Of a DNA stretch of 18,935 nucleotides, positions 1 to 7,600 are shown piece after piece. The position numbers and the translations under genes were made by a program. Position 1 is the first letter of the stretch. Each line of letters opens with the position of its first letter. Source of the DNA: an uncultured Clostridium sp. (GTDB lineage: Bacteria > Bacillota > Clostridia > Lachnospirales > Anaerotignaceae); the NCBI GenBank assembly GCA_947246775.1, contig CAMXTM010000007.1, positions 1 to 18,935 of the forward strand. The letters are read 5' to 3'. The notes under the pieces are model-generated. The model ran no database searches, was not told the origin of the DNA, and saw only the letters and a program-made list of their open reading frames with translations.

Positions 1-435
1 AGAGCTTGTGATGACTTTGACTATAGTTGTATGTGCGTGGGAGAAGAAACGGCAAAACAAGCAATACATGACATTAATGCGAAAGGTATGGAAGCAACCA
101 CAAAAGAAAAAAATAAATTAACGGTGTTGGAGATTGTTGTAGAATTTTATGCTAGAGGATTTCATTTTTTGCCGATTGATTTGTATAAATCAGATGCAAA
201 AAAATTTATTATAGAGGGGAACGGATTGATACCACCTTTTCATTCTTTGCAAGGTTTGGGCGATACCGCAGCACAAAGTATTGTAGAGGGTAGAGAAAAT
301 GGGGGAGAATTTAAGACAATAGAAGAATTTAAATTGAGGACTTCTGTTGGAAAAACATTGATAGAATTGCTAAAAGAAAATGGTGTGTTAAAGGGAATAC
401 CAGATACAAACCAGTTATCGTTGTTTATGAACTAA
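1..435 (+). CDS. polC: DNA polymerase III PolC-type alpha subunit, C-terminal fragment
   Basis: This is the last 144 residues of a replicative DNA polymerase III of the Gram-positive PolC type; the reading frame is open from the first base, so the gene starts outside the window. PolC is the main chain-elongating polymerase of Firmicutes and carries its own 3'-5' exonuclease. The visible part is the C-terminal region: a stretch ending in FLPIDLYKSDA, then the helix-hairpin-helix-like segment with PPFHSLQGLGDTAAQSIVE, then ...EEFKLRTSVGKTLIELLKENGVL, and the tail LPDTNQLSLF in slightly changed form (IPDTNQLSLF), which is typical of PolC ends. None of the polymerase catalytic aspartates are in view. 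A strong hairpin terminator follows directly. The first in-frame ATG (base 31) is internal and not a real start. Identification rests on the recognisable tail and domain order. Confidence 0.93.
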   Translation, partial: RACDDFDYSCMCVGEETAKQAIHDINAKGMEATTKEKNKLTVLEIVVEFYARGFHFLPIDLYKSDAKKFIIEGNGLIPPFHSLQGLGDTAAQSIVEGRENGGEFKTIEEFKLRTSVGKTLIELLKENGVLKGIPDTNQLSLFMN

Positions 436-476
436 AAAAAGAGTCCTGCTAGTGTTATAGTAGGACTCTTTTTTTT
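435..476. terminator. Bidirectional Rho-independent terminator between polC and the convergent cluster
   Basis: An 11-bp stem pairs 441-451 (GAGTCCTGCTA) with 458-468 (TAGTAGGACTC), with one G-T wobble and a 6-nt loop. It is flanked by an A run (435-440) and a T run (469-476), so it can work in both directions. It ends polC on the plus strand. On the minus strand the stop codon of the 271-residue gene overlaps its edge. Confidence 0.92.
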
Positions 477-1290
477 AGCCATTTTGGAAATAGTTTATTA
501 TAAAATCAATTACTTTTTTTTGTTTACCACAGCGAGGACAAGTATACATACCACAATAATAGGACAATATTTTGATACTTTTTTCTTCTCCCAGCATAGA
601 AAGAATAGCGCTTAACCAAATAAAAGTGTCATCAAAAGAGGACTTATCCCATTGATTTGGTTGATATACCGCAGGGGTAATTTGGCTAAGTTCTTTTTTG
701 CTTGAAAAAGAATAAGATAATTCTTCATTACAGTATTCGCAATTGCTGCACAAGATATAAAATGTATCCCAAGCAGACAGCGTTAGAATATAGGCGAGAT
801 ATTTGTCACCTAATATTGCTAAAATAGAGGTACAAAATTCTGATTTTTCAATAGAGGACATTTGTTTTAATAAATCTATGTGTTCAAAAAGAAAATCTTT
901 TGTTTTTTGCTGTAAGATAGCAATACTTTCTGTATAGCTATCTAGTATTGTTTGGTCTACATTTTCCTTTGGAAAATGATTTTCAGGAATATCTGTTGCA
1001 ATACAAAAACCCACTTGTGAAATAATATAAAATTGTTCTAAAAAGTCATTTTTGTATTTGTCAAACAGTTGTATAATGTAAGGTAGTGCAATATAGGTAG
1101 CACTGTAAAAACTCATTTGATGACTTAGATTTTCAAATAGATTTTCAAAAGCAATAGAGTAATCTGAATCATGATTTTTTTTGTAAAAAAGATGTTTTTC
1201 GCTTGTCAAGGTCATGATTTCGTCTTTTATGTTTCCGTAAGCTCCTCTATAGGTTTCCCATAGAGGAGAATTAAAATCAACTAAATTCAT
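475..1290 (-). CDS. Hypothetical protein with paired cysteine motifs, alpha-helical
   Basis: I do not recognise a named family with certainty. The 271-residue protein looks mostly helical and soluble, with no signal peptide or clear membrane span. Near the N-terminus is a WETYRGAYGN motif followed by a region around LFENLSHQMSFYSATYIALPY. Six cysteines lie in the second half: C181, C184 and C187 (CSNCEYC), C246, and C251-C254 (CPRCG). Their spacing suggests a metal site formed by two distant knuckles. The ATG has an AGAAAGGAAAG ribosome site just upstream. It is the last gene of a minus-strand cluster, 44 bp after a metallophosphoesterase gene, and its stop overlaps the shared terminator. The long helical scaffold recalls HEAT-repeat immunity-type proteins, but no toxin gene is present, so this is only a guess. 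Confidence 0.75.
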   Translation of the reverse strand: MNLVDFNSPLWETYRGAYGNIKDEIMTLTSEKHLFYKKNHDSDYSIAFENLFENLSHQMSFYSATYIALPYIIQLFDKYKNDFLEQFYIISQVGFCIATDIPENHFPKENVDQTILDSYTESIAILQQKTKDFLFEHIDLLKQMSSIEKSEFCTSILAILGDKYLAYILTLSAWDTFYILCSNCEYCNEELSYSFSSKKELSQITPAVYQPNQWDKSSFDDTFIWLSAILSMLGEEKSIKILSYYCGMYTCPRCGKQKKVIDFIINYFQNG

Positions 1291-1334
1291 TTTCTTTCCT
1301 TTCTGTTACTTATCTTAATAGGCTAGGTTTTATA

Positions 1335-1844
1335 TTATTCATTTTCATTTTGCGATTGTACTTTTTTTATAATTTCGTCCATTGAAATAGGAGTATAATT
1401 TGTTCTTTCTACAGATACACAATAATGCTGACTACTGTATGTTTTAAACATTGGGGAATTATGGATATGTCCAAAAATATTTGCATAGGGCATATTGTTG
1501 TTGACATACATTGGCTCGTGCGATAATATCCAGAAATCATTTAGTATAATAGGTTTATCATATACTTCTATAAAACCAACATCACGGTAATATTGGTTGC
1601 TGTGCTGGTCATGATTTCCTTTTACAAGATATTTTTTGCCCTTTAATTGGCTTAATATAAAAGATTCATTATTGTTCGCCCCAAAGTCACCAAGAAGATA
1701 AATAATGTCATTGTCTTTTACAGCACTATTCCATTTTGCAATCAGTTCTTGATTCATTTCTGCTGCATTTTGAAATGGTCTATTTTCATATCTGATAATA
1801 TTTTCATCTGAAAAATGTGTATCTGCAATAAAGTATATGGTCAT
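1335..1844 (-). CDS. Metallophosphoesterase, COG4186-like
   Basis: Calcineurin-like phosphoesterase of about 169 residues, likely hydrolysing a phosphoester with two bound metal ions; the substrate is unknown. The five family motifs are present in order: D8-x-H10 (IADTHF), GD53FG, GN77HD, SH109EP and GH126IH128. The opening ADTHFSDENIIRYENRPF resembles the small COG4186 group rather than the YfcE or MPE nuclease types. I place the start at the ATG at 1844-1842. A GTG nine bases upstream (1853) is in frame, but it is part of the AAGAGGTG ribosome site itself, which sits 6 nt before the ATG. That site overlaps the stop of the upstream HEAT-like gene, so the two are probably translationally coupled. 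The cytoplasm is the expected location, as there is no signal peptide. Confidence 0.88.
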   Translation of the reverse strand: MTIYFIADTHFSDENIIRYENRPFQNAAEMNQELIAKWNSAVKDNDIIYLLGDFGANNNESFILSQLKGKKYLVKGNHDQHSNQYYRDVGFIEVYDKPIILNDFWILSHEPMYVNNNMPYANIFGHIHNSPMFKTYSSQHYCVSVERTNYTPISMDEIIKKVQSQNENE

Positions 1845-1856
1845 GTTGCACACCTC

Positions 1857-2291
1857 TTAAATAAGATTATCTTCTATAAATTTATTTATTTTATTCATAA
1901 AATCTTTTAACATCATTTGTGTTGGTTTACTGGAATTATAGTATAACTCTTTTATCCGTTTTATCATTTGGGGATTATGGAGTAAAAAATCTATGGTTTC
2001 CTTAGAAATAAAGTCTCTTAAAGAGTCTAAACTAATTTCAAGAAGCTCATCATCATCTGTATTGAGTAATTCCAATAAAACGGATAACTCATATGGATTA
2101 CTATTATCATATAAACAATAGGCAAGCCTTTTTTTCCATTCCATATCTTGTTTGGATAATCGTTCCAATAATAATTTCCAATCGTCATCTGTAAAATGAG
2201 AAATTATATCTTGCGCAATATCTACTCCCTCGTCATACCAATAATTAGGATAAAAATATCCTGATAAATATTTTTCGAGTTCGTCATACAT
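1857..2291 (-). CDS. Small HEAT-repeat-like protein of unknown function
   Basis: A 144-residue acidic protein, almost entirely helical by eye, with two or three repeating amphipathic helix pairs: residues ~35-60 (DDWKLLLERLSKQDMEWKKR), ~68-98 (YELSVLLELLNTDDDELLEISLD) and ~100-130. The pattern resembles short HEAT/ARM-like repeats used for protein-protein binding. No catalytic motif, signal peptide or membrane span is visible. The ATG is preceded by AAGGAGAT at good spacing. Its stop codon overlaps the ribosome site of the downstream phosphoesterase gene, which suggests a shared transcript. It lies 56 bp downstream of prfC, with no terminator that I can see in between. Small HEAT-like proteins of this kind are often immunity or adaptor proteins, but nothing here proves it. 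Confidence 0.72.
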   Translation of the reverse strand: MYDELEKYLSGYFYPNYWYDEGVDIAQDIISHFTDDDWKLLLERLSKQDMEWKKRLAYCLYDNSNPYELSVLLELLNTDDDELLEISLDSLRDFISKETIDFLLHNPQMIKRIKELYYNSSKPTQMMLKDFMNKINKFIEDNLI

Positions 2292-2347
2292 TGTTTATTA
2301 TCTCCTTAATATAATAAATATGTTTGTAACTTTTTAAAAATATATGA

Positions 2348-3943
2348 TTATTTGTCTAAATATTCTCCTTCATTGACATCTAATGCTTCTACTAGAGGAA
2401 TTTCCGTATTTTTTTCTAAAAATGTATTCATAGTGTAATTGTTTGCAAATAGAAAAAGAGGTCTTTCAAATCTGTCATAAACAAGTGTAGAGCGAGTAGA
2501 AACATAATTTTTTAAATCAATATCTTTAGAAATAGTAGAAGAAACCCATCTAGCTACACTGTAATCTAAATCTTCCATGCGCACCTCTGAATTATATTCA
2601 TTTTTAAGGCGATATTCAAATACCTCAAATTGAAGTTCACCAACTGCACCTAATATTACATCATAATATTCGTTATGGTAAACTTGTATTGCACCTTCCT
2701 GAGCAAGCTGAGCAACACCTTTTTGGAATTGTTTTGCCTTTAAGGAGTTGACAGGGTGAACTCTCTTAAAAAATTCTGGCGGAAAGGTGGGAAGTGGCTC
2801 AAAAAATATTTTTTCTTTGCTTGTGGTTAAGGTGTCGCCAATTTGATAATTGCCAGTGTCATAAATACCAATGATATCACCTGCGAATGCTTTTTCTACA
2901 GTTTCTCTTTCATTTGCCATAAGTTGAGTAGATTGACTTAATTTAAACTGCTTGCCAGTGCGGGAAAGGGTTACATTCATGCCTCTTTCAAACGTACCAG
3001 AACAAATGCGTAAAAAAGCAAGTCTGTCTCTGTGTGCAGGATTCATGTTAGCTTGAATTTTAAAGATAAAGCCACTGAAAAAGTCGTCTGTAGGCTCTAC
3101 TGTTCCTGTTACTGTTTTTCTTGCACCTGGTGCAGGAGACCACTCTAAAAAGTGATTTAAAAATGGAGTAACACCAAAATCGACTAAAGCAGAGCCAAAA
3201 AATACAGGGGAGAGTTTTCCTTGTTTGATTGCCTGTAAATCAAATGCGTTTCCAGCACCATCTAATAATTCGATTTCGCTGCGAAGTATGTCAATGTTTG
3301 ATTCACTAATAATACCGTCTAACTTGTCGCCATAGACACCGTTTGCACCTAAATCAATAACATCATTTTTTCTGTATACAAATACTTTGTTTTCTAACCT
3401 GTCATAGATTCCCTCAAAGGTTAAACCATTTCCAATAGGCCATGTAACAGCAGTGGAGGGAAGTCCAAGTGCATCTTCTAAGTCTGCCATGCAGTCAAGA
3501 GGGTCTTTTGATTGTCTGTCTAATTTGTTTATAAAGGTAAAAATAGGAATTTGACGCATACTGCATACTTTAAAAAGTTTTTCTGTTTGTGCTTCTACAC
3601 CTTTTGCGGCATCAATTACCATAACAGCACTGTCTACGGAGGTTAGTATACGGTATGTGTCTTCACCGAAATCGTTGTGTCCAGGTGTATCCATAATAGA
3701 AACGACTTTGTCGTTATATTCAAACTGCATAACAGAAGAAGTAACAGAAATACCTCTTTGTTTTTCAATTTCCATCCAGTCAGATTTTGCAAATTTTTGA
3801 TTTCTTCTAGCTTTCACTGTGCCTGCTTCTCTGATAGCACCACCATGAAGAAGTAATTTTTCTGTTAATGTTGTTTTACCAGCGTCAGGGTGAGAAATGA
3901 CACCAAAAATACGTCTTTTTTGTATTATTTCTTGATTAACCAT
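2348..3943 (-). CDS. prfC: Peptide chain release factor 3 (RF3), translational GTPase
   Basis: RF3 is a ribosomal GTPase that removes RF1/RF2 after stop-codon hydrolysis. The 531 residues match the usual RF3 length. GTPase motifs are intact: G1 S17HPDAGKT24, G2 around RGISVTSS (63-70), G3 D85TPGH89, G4 N139KLD142 and G5 GSAL (250-253). The insert EAGTVKARRNQKFAKSDWMEIE between G1 and G2 and the C-terminal domain with QFQKGVAQLAQEGAIQVY and GAVGELQFEVFEYRL separate RF3 from EF-G, LepA and TetM-like proteins. The ATG has an AAAGGAAA ribosome site about 9 nt upstream. It is the first gene of a possible four-gene minus-strand unit. A candidate promoter lies within 50 bp upstream. Confidence 0.97.
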   Translation of the reverse strand: MVNQEIIQKRRIFGVISHPDAGKTTLTEKLLLHGGAIREAGTVKARRNQKFAKSDWMEIEKQRGISVTSSVMQFEYNDKVVSIMDTPGHNDFGEDTYRILTSVDSAVMVIDAAKGVEAQTEKLFKVCSMRQIPIFTFINKLDRQSKDPLDCMADLEDALGLPSTAVTWPIGNGLTFEGIYDRLENKVFVYRKNDVIDLGANGVYGDKLDGIISESNIDILRSEIELLDGAGNAFDLQAIKQGKLSPVFFGSALVDFGVTPFLNHFLEWSPAPGARKTVTGTVEPTDDFFSGFIFKIQANMNPAHRDRLAFLRICSGTFERGMNVTLSRTGKQFKLSQSTQLMANERETVEKAFAGDIIGIYDTGNYQIGDTLTTSKEKIFFEPLPTFPPEFFKRVHPVNSLKAKQFQKGVAQLAQEGAIQVYHNEYYDVILGAVGELQFEVFEYRLKNEYNSEVRMEDLDYSVARWVSSTISKDIDLKNYVSTRSTLVYDRFERPLFLFANNYTMNTFLEKNTEIPLVEALDVNEGEYLDK

Positions 3944-3983
3944 ATCAATTAATTTCCTTTCTTTGTCTTTTTGCCATTATTCT

Positions 3984-4012
3984 ATTGTAACCGAAATAGG
4001 AAAAAAAGAAAA
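3984..4012 (-). promoter_or_regulatory. Candidate sigma-A promoter for prfC
   Basis: On the minus strand, TACAAT (3984-3989) matches the -10 consensus at 5 of 6 positions. It lies 17 bp after TTTTCT (4007-4012), a poor -35 with 3 of 6 matches. The implied start point is about 30-40 bp before the prfC ATG. Support is moderate because of the weak -35. Confidence 0.4.
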
Positions 4013-4043
4013 CAGAAATATGCCATTTATCGCAAAATTTTGC

Positions 4044-4085
4044 AAAAAAAAGCCCCATAAGTTTATTAAAAACTTGGGACTTTTT
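4044..4085 (-). terminator. Rho-independent terminator after the CuAO-N-like secreted protein gene
   Basis: Read on the minus strand, AGTCCC-AAGTTT pairs with AAACTT-(two-base bulge)-GGGGCT, giving a 12-bp stem with one wobble and a 5-nt loop (arms 4051-4064 and 4070-4081). It is followed by eight T residues. It begins within a few bases of the stop codon at 4089 and separates this gene from prfC. Confidence 0.85.
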
Positions 4086-4088
4086 AGA

Positions 4089-5486
4089 TTATTCCATATT
4101 TTCTAACATATCCATAATATTGATTGTGTTACCATTTGGCTGTGATAATGCTTTTTGGTCTGTAGCTTCCATAGTCATGCCGCAATTAAATATCATAGTT
4201 AGTACATCTGGTACAGTTAAGTTAAATGTTACTGTTGCATTGTTGTCATTTTGATTTGCGGATATTGTAACATAATTTGTGCCAGAGATACCAGCAGAAA
4301 TATCCATATTGTAGCCAGTAATTACTTCACTTGAGCCTAATATTTTGAGTGTAAGGTGAATGTCAGAACCATCTTTGCTAAAGTCAAATTGAGAAACATA
4401 ACCATCTGCTTGTTGTTGGAAAGCACTGTCTCCAAAGAGAGTTACAAAAACAACAGCAGCTTGTTGAAATTCTTCGTAATCGTCTATACTGGTTAGTGGC
4501 ACAGAAGCTAATACATTTTTGAGGTATGACTCAAAATTAAAAGTGCTTTCTTTTACTGATTTTACTAATTCAGCAAAATCAATGTCCATACCCATAGAAG
4601 AATACATTTCATTTAAGTCCATATAGTACCAAGCGTCAGCGTCCATGTCAGCAAGTGCAAACAGTGGGCATTGTAAATAAATTTTTCCAGTAGAAACATC
4701 TGTAATATAATTGATTTCTACATTTTCTAGTGCATTTACAATAGCATTTGCCATTTCTGAAGTTTCTTCATCAGGTGCTTCTGTTGCAATGTATTTTTTC
4801 AATCCTTCTGTATTTAATTGCATAGCAAGAGACATATTTTGTTTGTCCTGTTCTGAAATACCCTCTAATGTGCCAGAAGCAGTAATTGGCATAAGTTCTG
4901 CTGTTGTTTCGTTGTAAGGCATATTTAACTCAAAAGAGAAAGTGCCTTTAAAAACGTAAGGTTGCTCAGCAAAATTTTTGTTGTATTCCATATAGCGGTT
5001 CATAATAGAAAAAGAGCCAGCATCTGCTAATAATTTGTCTGTATCAATGAGTAAAGCTGTTTTTTGCTCGTCGTCCCAACCAACAGGATAATCAAAAGCC
5101 TGACCTAAAAAACGGACTGGTATGTAAGTGTTACCAGAAGAAATTACCATAGAGGTTTCTAAATTTTTTTCTACACCATCTTTTGTAACAGTAACATTGG
5201 TTTCTCCAGGGTGAAATTGAATTGTGGTATCACCTCTTGTTGCTGTTGTTAAATGTTGTGTATCATCGTATGATATTTCAGCACCCATTTGTTGCAAAGT
5301 GTCACGAAATGGAACAAATACACGGTCTTTACGATTAATTGGTTTTAAATTGTCAAAAACGATTGTTTCCCCATTGATTTGCAACTGAATATCATCATTT
5401 TCTGCTGCCCAAGTTGTAACAGAGATACCTGCTGTCATTGTCATAGCAGTAATTACAGCAGCGAATCGTCTCCATATTTGCTTCAT
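4089..5486 (-). CDS. Secreted protein with copper amine oxidase-like N-terminal domain
   Basis: A 465-residue exported protein. Residues 1-28 form a Sec signal peptide: MKQIWRR, a hydrophobic core and a probable cut after WAA. Residues ~33-148 form a copper amine oxidase N-like (PF07833-type) domain, with both typical repeats visible: RVFVPFRDTLQQMGAEISYD (55-74) and YIPVRFLGQAFDYPVGWDD (121-139). This domain is common on clostridial envelope proteins and does not by itself imply oxidase activity. The rest (~150-465) is beta-rich with repeated patterns such as GTFSFELNMP and DGSDIHLTLKILG, recalling lipoprotein-like ligand-binding folds; I do not recognise its exact family. There is no lipobox cysteine. 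The ATG has a strong GGAGGT ribosome site. The gene has its own promoter and terminator, so it is probably monocistronic. Confidence 0.85.
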   Translation of the reverse strand: MKQIWRRFAAVITAMTMTAGISVTTWAAENDDIQLQINGETIVFDNLKPINRKDRVFVPFRDTLQQMGAEISYDDTQHLTTATRGDTTIQFHPGETNVTVTKDGVEKNLETSMVISSGNTYIPVRFLGQAFDYPVGWDDEQKTALLIDTDKLLADAGSFSIMNRYMEYNKNFAEQPYVFKGTFSFELNMPYNETTAELMPITASGTLEGISEQDKQNMSLAMQLNTEGLKKYIATEAPDEETSEMANAIVNALENVEINYITDVSTGKIYLQCPLFALADMDADAWYYMDLNEMYSSMGMDIDFAELVKSVKESTFNFESYLKNVLASVPLTSIDDYEEFQQAAVVFVTLFGDSAFQQQADGYVSQFDFSKDGSDIHLTLKILGSSEVITGYNMDISAGISGTNYVTISANQNDNNATVTFNLTVPDVLTMIFNCGMTMEATDQKALSQPNGNTINIMDMLENME

Positions 5487-5533
5487 TATATAAATACCTC
5501 CTTTTTGTTTTAGATATGGTTTGTATATTGATT

Positions 5534-5562
5534 AGTATAACATGATAATGGTGTAAAAACAA
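5534..5562 (-). promoter_or_regulatory. Sigma-A-like promoter for the CuAO-N-like protein gene
   Basis: On the minus strand, TTGTTT (5557-5562) and TATACT (5534-5539) are separated by exactly 17 bp. The -10 has 5 of 6 consensus matches. The implied start gives a leader of roughly 40 nt before the ATG at 5486, including the GGAGGT ribosome site. Between here and the stop of the SGNH gene (5643) there is only AT-rich sequence, and I see no convincing terminator. Confidence 0.65.
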
Positions 5563-5642
5563 CGTTAATATCAAAACAAGGTAATGGAAATACTGACAAA
5601 AAATGATAAAAACAGCATAATATGATATTAAAATAATGTCAT

Positions 5643-6290
5643 TTATTTTAGTATACCATTTCTATCTACAATACGTGTAATAGCAGAAAAAACACTATCA
5701 TATAAATAATCGTAGGCTTTTTCACTAAAATGCACACCATCATCTTGAAATAAAGAAGTATATTCTTCTTCTGTTTCATATTTTAGTATAGAAAACAAAT
5801 CAATGATAGGGCATTGGTATTGCTCAGCAACTTTTTTTACAATATCACCATATTTTTGCACTCTATCTGTTGTAGTAAATGGGAAAAAATCTGTATCTAC
5901 AACGGGAGGAGGTGTAATCAAAATAACAATAGGGTGACAGTGATGTAAGCCTGTGTGATTGTTGTGATTTTGTATTTGCTCCACAATGCTACAAAGATTT
6001 TTTTCATATTCATAAGGTGTACGATATTGGTCTTCTAGCAAACAACTATCATTAGAACCAAAAAGGATAAAAACAATATTGGGATGGTAGTCTAAAACAT
6101 CTTTTTGAATACGCTCAAGAGCTTCTCTTGTAGTATCACCATTTACACCACTGTTTTCTATTTTCCAGTTGACACTGGGATAGCATTGAGGCAAAAAAGA
6201 CTCCAAACGCCTAGTGTAAGTACATTTTTTACTTACACCATAACCAAATGTAATACTGTCACCAAAAGCAACAATTGTTGTTTGTATCAT
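5643..6290 (-). CDS. SGNH/GDSL-family hydrolase
   Basis: A 215-residue esterase/lipase-type hydrolase with all four SGNH blocks: block I F9GDSITFG16 with nucleophile S12, block II G48 (NSGVNGDT), block III G78SN80D and block V D184GVH187, whose Asp and His complete the catalytic triad. No signal peptide or membrane span is visible, so it is predicted cytoplasmic. It is closest in style to the small single-domain TAP/thioesterase or acetyl-esterase-like group; the substrate is unknown. The ATG has a TAAGGAGGAG site. The gene starts 24 bp after the aroA stop with no intervening promoter or terminator, so it is likely the last gene of the aroF-tyrA-aroA transcript. A metabolic link to aromatic biosynthesis is not evident from sequence. 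Confidence 0.9.
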   Translation of the reverse strand: MIQTTIVAFGDSITFGYGVSKKCTYTRRLESFLPQCYPSVNWKIENSGVNGDTTREALERIQKDVLDYHPNIVFILFGSNDSCLLEDQYRTPYEYEKNLCSIVEQIQNHNNHTGLHHCHPIVILITPPPVVDTDFFPFTTTDRVQKYGDIVKKVAEQYQCPIIDLFSILKYETEEEYTSLFQDDGVHFSEKAYDYLYDSVFSAITRIVDRNGILK

Positions 6291-6314
6291 GTGGCTCTCC
6301 TCCTTAAAAATATA

Positions 6315-7595
6315 TTATAATGATGCTAAAAAACTATAAAAGTTTGGGAAAGAAATATCAGCACATTCTGCACCTGTAATTATTGTCTGTCCAGAAGCAC
6401 GACAGCCTGCTACAGCCATAGACATAGCAATACGATGGTCGTTATAACTTTCTGTAATGCAACCTTTTAATGGTTTTCCTCCATGTACTATCATACCATC
6501 TTCTGTTTCTGTGATGTCTGCGCCAAATTTTTTTAGTTCTGTAATGACTGTTTTGATGCGATTAGATTCTTTTACTTTTAGTTCTTGAGCATCTTTAATA
6601 ATGGTAGTACCTTTTGCATAACAGCCAGCCACAGCAATAACGGGAATTTCATCAATTAAACGAGGAATGTCTGCACCGCCTATTGTTGTGCCATGTAGAG
6701 CAGAAGATTTTACAATAATGTCGCCTATTTTTTCACCATTTACTATTTTTTCATTTTCTATAGTGATATTAGCACCCATAGCTTGTAGAGCATCAATAAT
6801 ACCTGTACGAGTTTCATTGATACCTACATTTTTTAATGTAATCATGCTGTTTTGGCAAATGCAACCCATCACAATGAAATAAGCAGCAGAAGAAATGTCA
6901 GCAGGTACAACAATTGTTTTACCATAAAGTTCTGCTACTGGTTTGCAATGAATTTCATTTCCTATTTTTTGTATATCTGCCCCCATATAACGTAACATAA
7001 TTTCAGTATGGTCACGAGTAGATTCTGGTTCTATGACAACAGTTTCTCCTTTCGCAAAAAGTCCTGCTAATAATATAGCACTTTTGACTTGAGCGCTTGC
7101 CATAGGTAATATATATTTGATACCTTTTAGAGATTGTCCTTGTATTGTAAAAGGAGCAAATAATTTTTCATTATCATTGCCCTTTAATACTGCACCCATT
7201 TCACGTAATGGTATAGCAATACGATTCATAGGGCGTTTTTGTATAGAACTGTCTCCAGTTAAATGGCTTGTAAAGTTTTGTGCCGATAATATACCACTGA
7301 TTAAGCGTAATGTTGTACCACTGTTGCCTACATCAAGTGTTTCTGTTGGTGCTGTTAAGCCATGTAGTCCTTTTCCATGTACAATTATTTTGTCATCAAG
7401 TTGTTCTATTGTAATACCAAGTTTTCTAAAACATGATATAGTAGAAAGACAATCTTCTCCCATTAGAAAACCACTTATTTCTGTAATTCCTTTCGCTAAT
7501 GCGCCAAACATAATACTTCTGTGAGAAATAGATTTATCACCAGGCACAGTAATGACAGCATTTATATTTTTTTTAGGTGTTATAATTTGATTCAT
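6315..7595 (-). CDS. aroA: 3-phosphoshikimate 1-carboxyvinyltransferase (EPSP synthase), class II
   Basis: The enzyme joins phosphoenolpyruvate to shikimate-3-phosphate, the sixth shikimate pathway step. Its 426 residues are the normal full length. Visible signatures: substrate loop PGDKSISHR (18-26, K21), VGNSGTTLR (89-97), GDSSIQKRPM (114-123), catalytic D315-E316 in PRLIDEIPVIAVAG, KESNRIK (342-348) and NDHRIAM (385-391). The four short motifs used to define class II enzymes are all present: GDK at 19-21, SAQxK at 167-171, RxHxE at 194-198 and NxTR at 260-263. Class II enzymes are the Agrobacterium CP4/Gram-positive type, often poorly inhibited by glyphosate. The ribosome site AAAGGAT overlaps the end of tyrA, pointing to translational coupling. 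Function is secure; the inhibitor phenotype is inference only. Confidence 0.97.
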   Translation of the reverse strand: MNQIITPKKNINAVITVPGDKSISHRSIMFGALAKGITEISGFLMGEDCLSTISCFRKLGITIEQLDDKIIVHGKGLHGLTAPTETLDVGNSGTTLRLISGILSAQNFTSHLTGDSSIQKRPMNRIAIPLREMGAVLKGNDNEKLFAPFTIQGQSLKGIKYILPMASAQVKSAILLAGLFAKGETVVIEPESTRDHTEIMLRYMGADIQKIGNEIHCKPVAELYGKTIVVPADISSAAYFIVMGCICQNSMITLKNVGINETRTGIIDALQAMGANITIENEKIVNGEKIGDIIVKSSALHGTTIGGADIPRLIDEIPVIAVAGCYAKGTTIIKDAQELKVKESNRIKTVITELKKFGADITETEDGMIVHGGKPLKGCITESYNDHRIAMSMAVAGCRASGQTIITGAECADISFPNFYSFLASL

Positions 7596-7600
7596 TTATA

